Positions 1 to 6,120 of a stretch of 10,197 bases of DNA are shown piece after piece (positions within the stretch are counted from its first letter, which is position 1; each line of letters opens with the position of its first letter). The notes under the pieces are model-generated. The model ran no database searches. It saw only the letters and a program-made list of their open reading frames with translations, and was not told the origin of the DNA. The DNA is from an uncultured Bacteroidota bacterium (lineage in GTDB: Bacteria > Bacteroidota > Bacteroidia > Bacteroidales > SZUA-534). The stretch spans positions 1-10,197 of the forward strand of contig CALBPW010000443.1 in the NCBI GenBank assembly GCA_937899145.1. The letters are read 5' to 3'. The position numbers were made by a program, and so were the translations under genes.

Positions 1-964
1 GCAAGGTTGGTTTTACGGGCTTAATTGTACCGTCAGGATTGAAGAACAAGCTATCGGCGCAAACCGAGCGATTTTTATCGAAGTTAGGCGAATAATTATT
101 GTGGTGATAGAATAGATACCATTGACCATTGTAGTTGACAATTGAATGATGATTTGTCCAACAATCCGGCCATTCTTCCATAATCAATCCTTTGTATTCA
201 TAAGGTCCCATCGGATTTTTACTCATGGCATAGCCCAAAACTTCAGTATTTTGGCGGACGTATGGGTAAGTTAGATAGTAATTACCATTGTACTCAAAGG
301 CAAAAGGGCCTTCAGCCTGACGCGCTGGCAGGCCGGCAAGGACGTTTTTGCCTGTCATTTTAAATTCCCGCCCATGAAAATTTACGGTTTCAGTTGGAGT
401 GTCATCGGCAAGTTCAGTCATATTATCTTTAAGTTGCGCGCACCAGCCTGCTCCCCAAAAAATATAGGCTTTGCCGTCGCTGGCTTGCAGCACACACGGG
501 TCGATGCCATTGATGCCCTCGATATTTTTTTCGAGTACCGTGTACGGACCCTCGGGTTTATCGGCAACAGCGACTCCAATTCCGAAGCCGAAGCCTTCTT
601 TTTGAGCATCAGGAAAATAGAAGTAGTATTTACCATCTTTTTCGACACAATCGGGAGCCCACATGCTATACGCTGTCGGATTACCCCATGGCACATCTTT
701 TTGGCTAACAATAACGCCGTGGTCAGTCCAATCGGTTAAGTTTTCCGATGAAAAAGCATGATAATCCTCCATACAGAACCAATCTTTGCGCGGATAATCG
801 GAAGCCGAAGCAGGCGTAATATCGTGCGATGGGAAAAGGTAGATTTTGCCGTTGAAAACTCGCGCCGTCGGGTCGGCTGAAAATTGATTGCGAATTATCG
901 GATTTTGTGCCGACAGGCTGATTGTCAGCAACATCGATACTGACATTAATGTTGTGAGTTTCAT
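1..964 (-). CDS. GH43 family glycoside hydrolase, secreted (C-terminus beyond window edge)
   Basis: Reading the minus strand from ATG at 964 gives 321 uninterrupted codons to the window edge. The product begins with a type I signal peptide (MKLTTLMSVSMLL, probable cleavage after LSA at residue 19) with no lipobox cysteine, so a soluble periplasmic or secreted enzyme is expected. The three GH43 catalytic carboxylates are in place: general base Asp31 in SADPTA, the pKa-modulating Asp155 in GIDPCV, and general acid Glu218 in AEGPF. The conserved WTNHHS histidine segment is near 269-274. Together these fit the five-bladed propeller of GH43, whose members are mostly exo-acting alpha-L-arabinofuranosidases or beta-xylosidases; subfamily and specificity cannot be fixed here. 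The read ends at NPDGTIKPVKPTL, close to the usual end of the catalytic domain, so an accessory carbohydrate-binding domain may or may not follow. It lies downstream of the HTCS gene on the same strand but beyond two terminators, so it probably has its own promoter and belongs to the same PUL. Confidence 0.93.
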   Translation of the reverse strand, partial: MKLTTLMSVSMLLTISLSAQNPIIRNQFSADPTARVFNGKIYLFPSHDITPASASDYPRKDWFCMEDYHAFSSENLTDWTDHGVIVSQKDVPWGNPTAYSMWAPDCVEKDGKYYFYFPDAQKEGFGFGIGVAVADKPEGPYTVLEKNIEGINGIDPCVLQASDGKAYIFWGAGWCAQLKDNMTELADDTPTETVNFHGREFKMTGKNVLAGLPARQAEGPFAFEYNGNYYLTYPYVRQNTEVLGYAMSKNPMGPYEYKGLIMEEWPDCWTNHHSIVNYNGQWYLFYHHNNYSPNFDKNRSVCADSLFFNPDGTIKPVKPTL

Positions 965-1066
965 ATTATAAGTTATTAATGGCGTATAAATAATGTTTAA
1001 CAGTTTTTTCAGGTGTTACGAATTTTAGTGTTTTATAGTTTTGCTCTACACATTTTGTGCTTACTT

Positions 1067-1102
1067 AAAAAAACGTCTGACCTGCATGTGCAAGTCAGAC
1101 GT
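1067..1102 (-). terminator. Intrinsic terminator 108 nt upstream of the GH43 start (sRNA end or leader attenuator)
   Basis: A perfect 9-bp inverted repeat (ACGTCTGAC at 1073-1081, GTCAGACGT at 1094-1102) encloses a 12-nt loop that can itself form a short TGC/GCA stem. On the minus strand the hairpin is followed by a run of T's (A-run 1067-1073 on the plus strand), the classic Rho-independent form. On the plus strand no T-run follows, so it acts in the minus direction only. The HTCS gene already has its own terminator about 290 nt upstream. This second one should therefore end a separate short transcript or attenuate a GH43 leader. Confidence 0.8.
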
Positions 1103-1107
1103 GTGTA

Positions 1108-1190
1108 AGGTGTGCTCCGCGAATGTCGTTTTGTGTTATTTAATTTCTTTTTTATGAAGAAAATGTTATTGTAATTCAAAGAACACACCT
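1108..1190 (-). ncRNA. Possible structured RNA or GH43 leader domain
   Basis: On the minus strand a 10-bp helix can form between the complement of 1181-1190 and the complement of 1108-1117 (AGGTGTGTTC with GAGCACACCT). Its single non-Watson-Crick position is a G-U wobble on the minus strand but a C-A mismatch on the plus strand, which favours a minus-strand RNA. The helix ends 5 nt before the terminator hairpin at 1073-1102. No known riboswitch or sRNA family was recognised and no promoter was identified. It may be the 3' part of an independent small RNA, the leader of the GH43 mRNA, or chance pairing in AT-rich DNA. Confidence 0.3.
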
Positions 1191-1199
1191 GAAACAAGT

Positions 1200-1314
1200 A
1201 CACTAAACACGGCAGCAATTATCGCGAATTGAAGGCGTGCGGTATATTCGAAATGTTACAATTTTTGTTGTACACATTACATTTTCTGTTGATTTGACGT
1301 TCCATTTGTAACAT
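1200..1314 (-). promoter_or_regulatory. Candidate operator words upstream of GH43, shared with HTCS-susC region
   Basis: The minus strand at 1200-1210 reads GTGTTTAGTGT, an exact 11-bp match to copies 2 and 3 of the tandem repeat near 5569 and 5591. The 10-mer AAATGTTACA is found at 1251-1260, identical to 5849-5858 upstream of susC, and its reverse complement TGTAACATTT is at 1307-1316. A further TGTTAC is at 1014-1019. Repeated words upstream of both outward-facing target genes are what shared binding sites of one regulator, here the HTCS, would look like. This is inference from sequence similarity alone, and the words are T-rich. Confidence 0.35.
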
Positions 1315-1391
1315 TTAGCCATTTTGAGGATTTTTCTGACCGCAGAAGCACTGTTTCTATAACGAATTATTGAAATACAATTCGCCGATTC

Positions 1392-1431
1392 AAAAAAAAT
1401 AACCGTAAGCAGAATATTGCCCGCTTACGGT
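1392..1431 (-). terminator. Intrinsic terminator of the HTCS gene
   Basis: A perfect 9-bp inverted repeat (ACCGTAAGC at 1402-1410, GCTTACGGT at 1423-1431) encloses a 12-nt loop. On the minus strand it is followed by TTATTTTTTTT (A-run 1392-1399 on the plus strand). It starts 26 nt after the HTCS stop codon, which is normal placement for a Rho-independent terminator. It implies that the HTCS is transcribed as a single gene and does not drive GH43 by simple readthrough. Confidence 0.88.
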
Positions 1432-1457
1432 AAAACAATAATTTATAAAATTCATTC

Positions 1458-4400
1458 CTATTTTGCGTTTCGTTCAGCGTATTCAGTTGGCGACATTCCA
1501 TACACATTTTTAAATGCTGACGAAAAATATGACAGATTTGTAAACCCCACAGCTTCAGCAAGTTCCGTCATATTATATCGTTTTTGTTCAAGCAATGTGG
1601 CTGCGTATGCCAAACGCCTGCCGCGTATAAAATCACGAGTTGTCTGGTTTGTTATCAGTTTCATCTTACGATGCAGGTGAACCCTACTTACGCCAATATG
1701 CTCTGCCACAAAATCAACACTTAAATCAGGATTATTGATATTGTCGTTCACCACTTTCATTATGCGCGTAATAAATTTGTCATCGGGCGACTCCAAATCT
1801 AATTGTATCTCACTTTGTTTTTGCTCCTGACTGCCGACCAATTTATTTCTGATAATATTTCTATTTCGGATAATACTTTGCAATGTATGGCGCAGTTCTT
1901 CAATATTAAATGGTTTGCTGATATAAGCATCAGCCCCCACATCTAATCCTTCAATACGATTTTCTGTATCAGATAGAGCAGTTAGTAAAACAAATGGTAT
2001 TGTATTGAATTTTGGATGTTTGCGCACCTTTTTACATAGTGTGATACCATCTATTTCAGGCATCATAATGTCGCTCACAACAGCATCGGGAGCTACAGAA
2101 GCCAACTTATCGAGAGCAGCCTGTCCGTCTTCGCAAGCTATAATATGGAAATCGGCTGATAATTCATCCGTTAAATATGCTCTAATTTCGGCATCGTCTT
2201 CCACAATCATAACTTTATAGTTAACAAGCGGATTTGCAACTTGTTTTTCACTTGCCGCAGCACCTTCCGGCAATTGTGGGATAATGACATCAGTATTCCC
2301 TTGCTCGTCAGTGGTTTTATCATCAAAAACAAAGTCGTTTTTACTGATGTGCGCGCTTCCAAGCGGCAACCGCACAATAAATTTCACCACATTTTCCGCT
2401 TCGTTTTCGGCTGCTGCACTTTCAACATTGATAGTGCCATGATGCAACTCAACAAGCGAACGAGTAAGGTGCAATCCCAATCCTGTACCAAACACATGGC
2501 ATGTAGTTGAATTTTCGGCTTGATAAAAACGTTCGAAAATGTGATTCAAGTCTTCGGCGCTTATACTTGAACCTGTGTTACTTACAATGATTTCAAAATA
2601 TTGTCGCAACTCAGGCAAAACCGCATTTTTATCGGTACCTGTGCTAATGATTAGTTGTATGCTGCCGTTGGCGGGTGTAAATTTGAAAGCGTTTGAAAGC
2701 AGGTTGACGATTATTTTATCAAAATTGATAGTGTCGACCCAAGCTAATATTTCGCCATTGGGTGCATCAATAGTAAAATTGATGTTATTATTTTGAGCTT
2801 GATTATCGAACAAGCTACAAGTATCTTGCACTGTACCAACAATATCTGTTTTTTCATAGTGCATTCGCATTTGTCCTTGGTCAATTTTTCTGATATCGAG
2901 TAATTGGTTGATCAAGTTCAAAATTCTATCGGCATTGCGCAGCATAGTACTGAAAATATGCAACTGATTGTTATCGTTTTCGTTTTGAATAAGTTTCTGT
3001 AACGGTGCGACAATCAACGACATAGGTGTTCGTATCTCATGCGATATACTGTAAAAGAATTGTAATTTCGACTCGTTGGCCTCTTCAATCATGCTTAACT
3101 TTTGCAGTTGCAAACGTGCATAATAGCGGCTTCTCACGTACAACGATAAAAGTATCAGTATCAACAAAATAACTAATAGAAATCCGATAAATGCCCATAC
3201 TGTTTTGTACCATGGCGGAGTGATGATAATTGTAAGTTGCTGAATATCAGAATCAACATTATTGTTATTTGCTTTTATCTGTAAAATGTGGTTTCCGACA
3301 GTTAACTCATTGAATGTTACGCTGTTCATACTACGCGGGAGCGTTGTCCATTGGTTGCCGTCGAGTGCATAACTATAAGCGATACGCTCAGGATTTAAAA
3401 AATTAAACGATGTGAATTCTACTATAAATGAGTTATTTAAGTATGAAAGCCGTATTGTATCGGATTGGTTCAGCGACGACGATATAATTTCTTCGCCGTC
3501 GGATAGTGAGCCTTGGCGGATTGGTTTTCCGTTCAAGTAGATGTCGGCAATGCTTACTTGTGGCTTTGTGTAATCGGGTATCAGCTCAGTTGGTTTAAAG
3601 CTGACAATACCGCTTGTGCTGCCAAAAATCATGCTACCATCGGAACACGCAATTGATGCCATGTGACTAAATTCGTTGCATTGCAAGCCGTCGTCGGCAC
3701 TATAATGCGATAGTTCGCCCGACGCAATATCGAAACATGACAAACCATGATTGGTGCTTATCCAAATGTTTCCTTCGGCATCTGACTCCAACGACGATAC
3801 TGAATTATTGAAAAAGCCATCTGATTTGTTATATACACTTGAGCGGAAAATATTCTTATTCAAGCGGATAAGTCCCGCTGATGTGCCTATCCAAAGTTGT
3901 CCTTGATAGTCATCGCATAATGCGTACACAACAGCCCCGTTAAATAAAGCGTTGGATCCAAAAGTTTCCACAAAACTTTCGGTTTCGATATCGAGGCAGC
4001 CAAGTCCGTCGTAAGTACCAAAGTAAAGTTTTGAGTCGCGTAAGAAGAGGCAAGTAATCCAAGCGTTCCGCATTGAGTTTGTTGACGGGTCGCTGGAGTT
4101 GGCTTGAGGCGAGTATAGTTTAATGTTGCGTCGTGTTGAGTCGATCCGATAAATGCCGACACTTGCCACTGCGACATATATATTTTGGTGCACATCTTCC
4201 ACTATTGAGTAAACGCTTGGATTTGAAGGTTTTGATTTTCCATCCAAATATATTTTTTCAAAACGGTTGTCTTTTTTGTTGAGCCGCACAAGTCCGCCAA
4301 GATAACCGCCGAAATAGATGTCGCCACGCGAATCCTCGAATATTGAAAGGGTTGTTCGCGGCACGCTATTGTCACCTGCTTTCCAATGATGAATGGCTGT

Positions 4401-5537
4401 CATATCGGTACTTGATGATAGTTTATATACGCCATCGTTATCGGTGCCGACAAGTATATTGCCATTTTTGAGTTGCAAAAGGCTCATCACGCAACACGAG
4501 CCTATGCAGTTGTTTGTTTTCGATTTGTAACCGGCATACTTAAACTGATTTTTTTGTGCCGACATCAGTATTACCCCTTTTTGGAAGCAGCCGAACCAAA
4601 AATTACCTTGTTTATCGGTTAGAATGCTATGTACCTTCGCTTTATTATTATCGATAGTCAAAAGTTGAAACTGATTGTTGCCTAAGGTGTGTTTTTGAGT
4701 ATCAAAAGTCAGAAGCCCGACACCGTCTGAACCAATAATAATGTATTGGTTGTATGGTTTCATCGATTTAATGCTACACCCTGTATTGTTAGTATTGGCA
4801 ACTGCTTCAAGTTTGTCTGTTTTGCTATTATAAAGCATCAATGTTCCGTTGGCCGTGCCTACATACACTTCACCGTTATTTGCTTGACAAAGGCTGAAAA
4901 CCGCATTGGCAGGGTCGTGCCAAACTCTGCTTATTATATTTAAATTGGTATCGAGTTTCAGAAGACCTGAGTTTAGTGTTCCTACCCACAGGTAATTATT
5001 GGCATACAATAAAGCCTCGATGTATGAACTGCGGAGTTCGGCATTAGCCGATTTAAGGTAATAAGTTGTATCTGAGCGTTCAATAGTAAAAAGTCCTCGG
5101 GCTGCTGTTCCCGCAATCACTTTTCCTTCCATTTCTGTCATACACGCAACATTGACATTTGTGAATTGGGTGGAAGCATCGGTTAGCAAAGCCGGCACGG
5201 TGCTGAATTTGCCTGTCGCACGGTTGTAGGTTTGCAAGCCACCAATAGTTGCTATATACAAATTGTTTTTGCCATCTTCATAAGCCAGGCGCGTGTAGTT
5301 GTTTTTAAGTGAATGGTTATCGTCAGGATCGTTACGGAAAATTGTGAATTTAGCGCCATCATAGCGATTTAGCCCATCCTCGGTCGATATCCAGATAACG
5401 CCATCGCTATCTTGATACACATTATTAATCATACTCGACGACAGTTCTCTATCTGTAGTAAAAAACTTCTCCTCTTGCGCAGTTAAAACACATGGCATTA
5501 AAGCCAAAGATACCAATAGAACAATCAACTTTCTCAT
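1458..5537 (-). CDS. Hybrid two-component system sensor/regulator (HTCS) of a PUL
   Basis: This 1359-residue one-protein phosphorelay senses an oligosaccharide in the periplasm and activates PUL genes. In order it has a signal peptide (1 to about 20) and a long periplasmic region of Reg_prop beta-propeller blades. At least twelve blade motifs can be read, for example VIWISTEDGLNRYD, QLWIGTSAGLIRLN and NIWISTNHGLSCFD. A Y_Y_Y domain follows (about 700-765), then one membrane helix (about 781-803), a HisKA domain with phospho-acceptor His833 in SHEIRTP, and an HATPase with N box near 945-949 and GTGLGL near 1017. A receiver domain has acidic VEDD near 1111, phospho-acceptor Asp1156 in SDIMMP and the conserved Lys in SKPF. 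An AraC-type DNA-binding domain ends the protein (about 1255-1355, GFTNLSYFSSAFK). All key relay residues are present; the ATPase G1 box reads NTGSS, with Asn in place of the usual Asp. The start fits because the signal peptide begins at once. The gene is divergent from susC, the usual arrangement. Confidence 0.97.
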   Translation of the reverse strand: MRKLIVLLVSLALMPCVLTAQEEKFFTTDRELSSSMINNVYQDSDGVIWISTEDGLNRYDGAKFTIFRNDPDDNHSLKNNYTRLAYEDGKNNLYIATIGGLQTYNRATGKFSTVPALLTDASTQFTNVNVACMTEMEGKVIAGTAARGLFTIERSDTTYYLKSANAELRSSYIEALLYANNYLWVGTLNSGLLKLDTNLNIISRVWHDPANAVFSLCQANNGEVYVGTANGTLMLYNSKTDKLEAVANTNNTGCSIKSMKPYNQYIIIGSDGVGLLTFDTQKHTLGNNQFQLLTIDNNKAKVHSILTDKQGNFWFGCFQKGVILMSAQKNQFKYAGYKSKTNNCIGSCCVMSLLQLKNGNILVGTDNDGVYKLSSSTDMTAIHHWKAGDNSVPRTTLSIFEDSRGDIYFGGYLGGLVRLNKKDNRFEKIYLDGKSKPSNPSVYSIVEDVHQNIYVAVASVGIYRIDSTRRNIKLYSPQANSSDPSTNSMRNAWITCLFLRDSKLYFGTYDGLGCLDIETESFVETFGSNALFNGAVVYALCDDYQGQLWIGTSAGLIRLNKNIFRSSVYNKSDGFFNNSVSSLESDAEGNIWISTNHGLSCFDIASGELSHYSADDGLQCNEFSHMASIACSDGSMIFGSTSGIVSFKPTELIPDYTKPQVSIADIYLNGKPIRQGSLSDGEEIISSSLNQSDTIRLSYLNNSFIVEFTSFNFLNPERIAYSYALDGNQWTTLPRSMNSVTFNELTVGNHILQIKANNNNVDSDIQQLTIIITPPWYKTVWAFIGFLLVILLILILLSLYVRSRYYARLQLQKLSMIEEANESKLQFFYSISHEIRTPMSLIVAPLQKLIQNENDNNQLHIFSTMLRNADRILNLINQLLDIRKIDQGQMRMHYEKTDIVGTVQDTCSLFDNQAQNNNINFTIDAPNGEILAWVDTINFDKIIVNLLSNAFKFTPANGSIQLIISTGTDKNAVLPELRQYFEIIVSNTGSSISAEDLNHIFERFYQAENSTTCHVFGTGLGLHLTRSLVELHHGTINVESAAAENEAENVVKFIVRLPLGSAHISKNDFVFDDKTTDEQGNTDVIIPQLPEGAAASEKQVANPLVNYKVMIVEDDAEIRAYLTDELSADFHIIACEDGQAALDKLASVAPDAVVSDIMMPEIDGITLCKKVRKHPKFNTIPFVLLTALSDTENRIEGLDVGADAYISKPFNIEELRHTLQSIIRNRNIIRNKLVGSQEQKQSEIQLDLESPDDKFITRIMKVVNDNINNPDLSVDFVAEHIGVSRVHLHRKMKLITNQTTRDFIRGRRLAYAATLLEQKRYNMTELAEAVGFTNLSYFSSAFKNVYGMSPTEYAERNAK

Positions 5538-5540
5538 AAC

Positions 5541-5660
5541 ATTTTTATGTTTAGTGTTATCCGTTTTTGTGTTTAGTGTTACCCGTTTTTGTGTTTAGTG
5601 TTACCCGTTTTTGTGTTTAGCGTTACCCGTTTTTGTGTTTTGTGTTAGCGGTTTTTAAGT
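5541..5660. repeat. 22-bp tandem repeat array abutting the HTCS start codon
   Basis: Five contiguous 22-bp units start at 5551, 5573, 5595, 5617 and 5639. Each begins TTAGTGTTACCCG and ends with the T-rich TTTTTGTGT. Units 2 and 3 are identical, units 1 and 4 each differ by one transition, and unit 5 is degenerate (about 17 of 22 positions). A degenerate half unit (ATTTTTATGT, 5541-5550) continues up to the HTCS start, whose ATG occupies 5535-5537. The period is close to two helical turns, so a repeated word such as TGTTAC falls on one DNA face. If the promoter proposed at 5710-5741 is right, the array is transcribed as an A/C-rich, weakly structured 5' leader of the HTCS mRNA. Two roles are possible: clustered regulator binding sites or a translation-tuning leader. 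Near identity of the central copies points to recent slippage expansion. Confidence 0.93.
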
Positions 5661-5709
5661 ATTACGGAAATCGATTTTATCAGGTTTGTTTTTTCTGATT
5701 TTTTATGAC

Positions 5710-5741
5710 GAAAGATAGAAAAAACATTCTAACAAGTCAAT
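5710..5741 (-). promoter_or_regulatory. Candidate HTCS promoter (Bacteroidetes primary sigma type)
   Basis: On the minus strand ATTG (5738-5741) is followed after 20 bp by TATCTTTC (5710-5717). The Bacteroidetes consensus is TTTG, then 19-21 bp, then TAnnTTTG, so each box has one mismatch and the spacing is correct. Transcription would begin near 5700-5705, giving a leader of roughly 165 nt that includes the whole tandem repeat. It is the best match I found upstream of the HTCS gene, but no start-site data support it. Confidence 0.5.
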
Positions 5742-5850
5742 TTCAAATCGCTTTGTGCAGCAAAAATAATATTTAAACTTTTTTCCCCTAAAAAGCCACA
5801 AAAACGCCTGGTTTTAACAAGATATTGATTGACAGTAACTTGCATTTTAA

Positions 5851-5900
5851 ATGTTACATAAGCAACAAAAAATGTAACAAAAAAAATGTGTTTATGTAAC
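5851..5900 (+). promoter_or_regulatory. Three TGTTAC/GTAACA motifs about 21-22 bp apart, candidate HTCS operator upstream of susC
   Basis: ATGTTACAT (5851-5859), ATGTAACA (5872-5879) and ATGTAAC (5894-5900) lie 21 and 22 bp apart, so they fall on the same face of the helix. The first two form an 8-bp inverted repeat and the last two a direct repeat. The TGTTAC core is also found in the 22-bp array and three times upstream of the GH43 gene. AraC-type domains of HTCS proteins commonly bind repeated sites upstream of susC, which fits this position. I could not find a convincing promoter box for susC downstream of it. Confidence 0.4.
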
Positions 5901-5928
5901 GCCAACAAAAAAAGTTGAAACATCTGAA

Positions 5929-6088
5929 TTGTCAAAGGCAGTCTGAAAGACAAACCTTTAACAACCTGAAAAACCGAATTGGAATTTTCGGTTTTCAAAG
6001 GCAAAATCAAAAGTTTAATCGAAAAAATAGGACGACTTAGGGGAATTGTCCTGCACAAAACGCAAAAAAAGGGCTCTAATCAAGCCTT
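5929..6088 (+). other. Series of hairpins in the likely susC leader
   Basis: Four stem-loops follow one another before susC. At 5929-5964 a 10-position stem (TTGTCAAAGG with CCTTTAACAA, one C-A mismatch) encloses an inner GTCT/AGAC hairpin. At 5970-5995 a perfect 9-bp stem AAAACCGAA/TTCGGTTTT has an 8-nt loop. At 6029-6052 a 7-bp stem AGGACGA/TTGTCCT includes one G-T pair. At 6070-6088 a 6-bp stem AGGGCT/AGCCTT includes one G-T pair. None has a proper T-tract, so they do not look like terminators. The first pairs fully only as minus-strand RNA, where the mismatch becomes a G-U pair. They may shape mRNA stability or translation of susC, or be DNA palindromes. Confidence 0.5.
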
Positions 6089-6120
6089 AAATACACAATT
6101 ATAAACTTAAAAAACCATTT

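Larger units (their letters stand above)
965..1457. other. Non-coding gap between HTCS and GH43 genes
   Basis: This 493-bp AT-rich stretch has no convincing protein gene; a 61-codon minus-strand frame at 1033-1218 runs through a terminator and has no family features. It contains two intrinsic terminators acting on the minus strand (described separately), a region between them with long-range complementarity, and several sequence words shared with the HTCS-susC intergenic region. I see no good match to the Bacteroidetes promoter consensus (TTTG, 19-21 bp, TAnnTTTG) directly upstream of the GH43 gene. No Shine-Dalgarno sequence precedes its ATG either (upstream TTAATAACTTATAAT), which is common in this phylum. 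Confidence 0.7.
5661..6120. other. Non-coding region between the tandem array and susC
   Basis: About 460 bp of A-rich DNA without a credible gene; a 109-codon minus-strand frame at 5729-6058 has no recognisable domain and overlaps the regulatory palindromes. The part nearest the array holds the HTCS promoter candidate, the middle holds the TGTTAC motifs, and the part from 5929 on holds hairpins. No Shine-Dalgarno sequence precedes susC (upstream CTTAAAAAACCATTT), as is usual in this phylum. The susC promoter could not be located by consensus matching. Confidence 0.7.

Noticed and set aside
374..739. 121-codon plus-strand open frame opposite GH43
   Set aside because: It lies wholly antisense to the catalytic core of a clearly coding GH43 frame and has no features of its own.
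1033..1218. 61-codon minus-strand open frame in the HTCS-GH43 gap
   Set aside because: It runs through a strong intrinsic terminator, lacks a ribosome binding site or recognisable domain, and its sequence is low-complexity.
5541..5660. Tandem array considered as a CRISPR
   Set aside because: Units are contiguous with no unique spacers, and there are no cas genes; it is a simple tandem repeat.
5829..5857. TTGACA at 5829 considered as a sigma70-like -35 box for susC
   Set aside because: No TATAAT-like box follows at the right distance, and Bacteroidetes promoters use the TTTG/TAnnTTTG form.
5970..5995. Hairpin AAAACCGAA/TTCGGTTTT considered as a terminator
   Set aside because: The stem has few GC pairs and the T's are part of the stem, with no T-tract beyond it on the plus strand; it is better described as a leader hairpin or palindrome.
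5729..6058. 109-codon minus-strand open frame upstream of susC
   Set aside because: It overlaps the HTCS promoter candidate, the TGTTAC motifs and the hairpins; the predicted protein shows no family features and looks like translated A-rich DNA.
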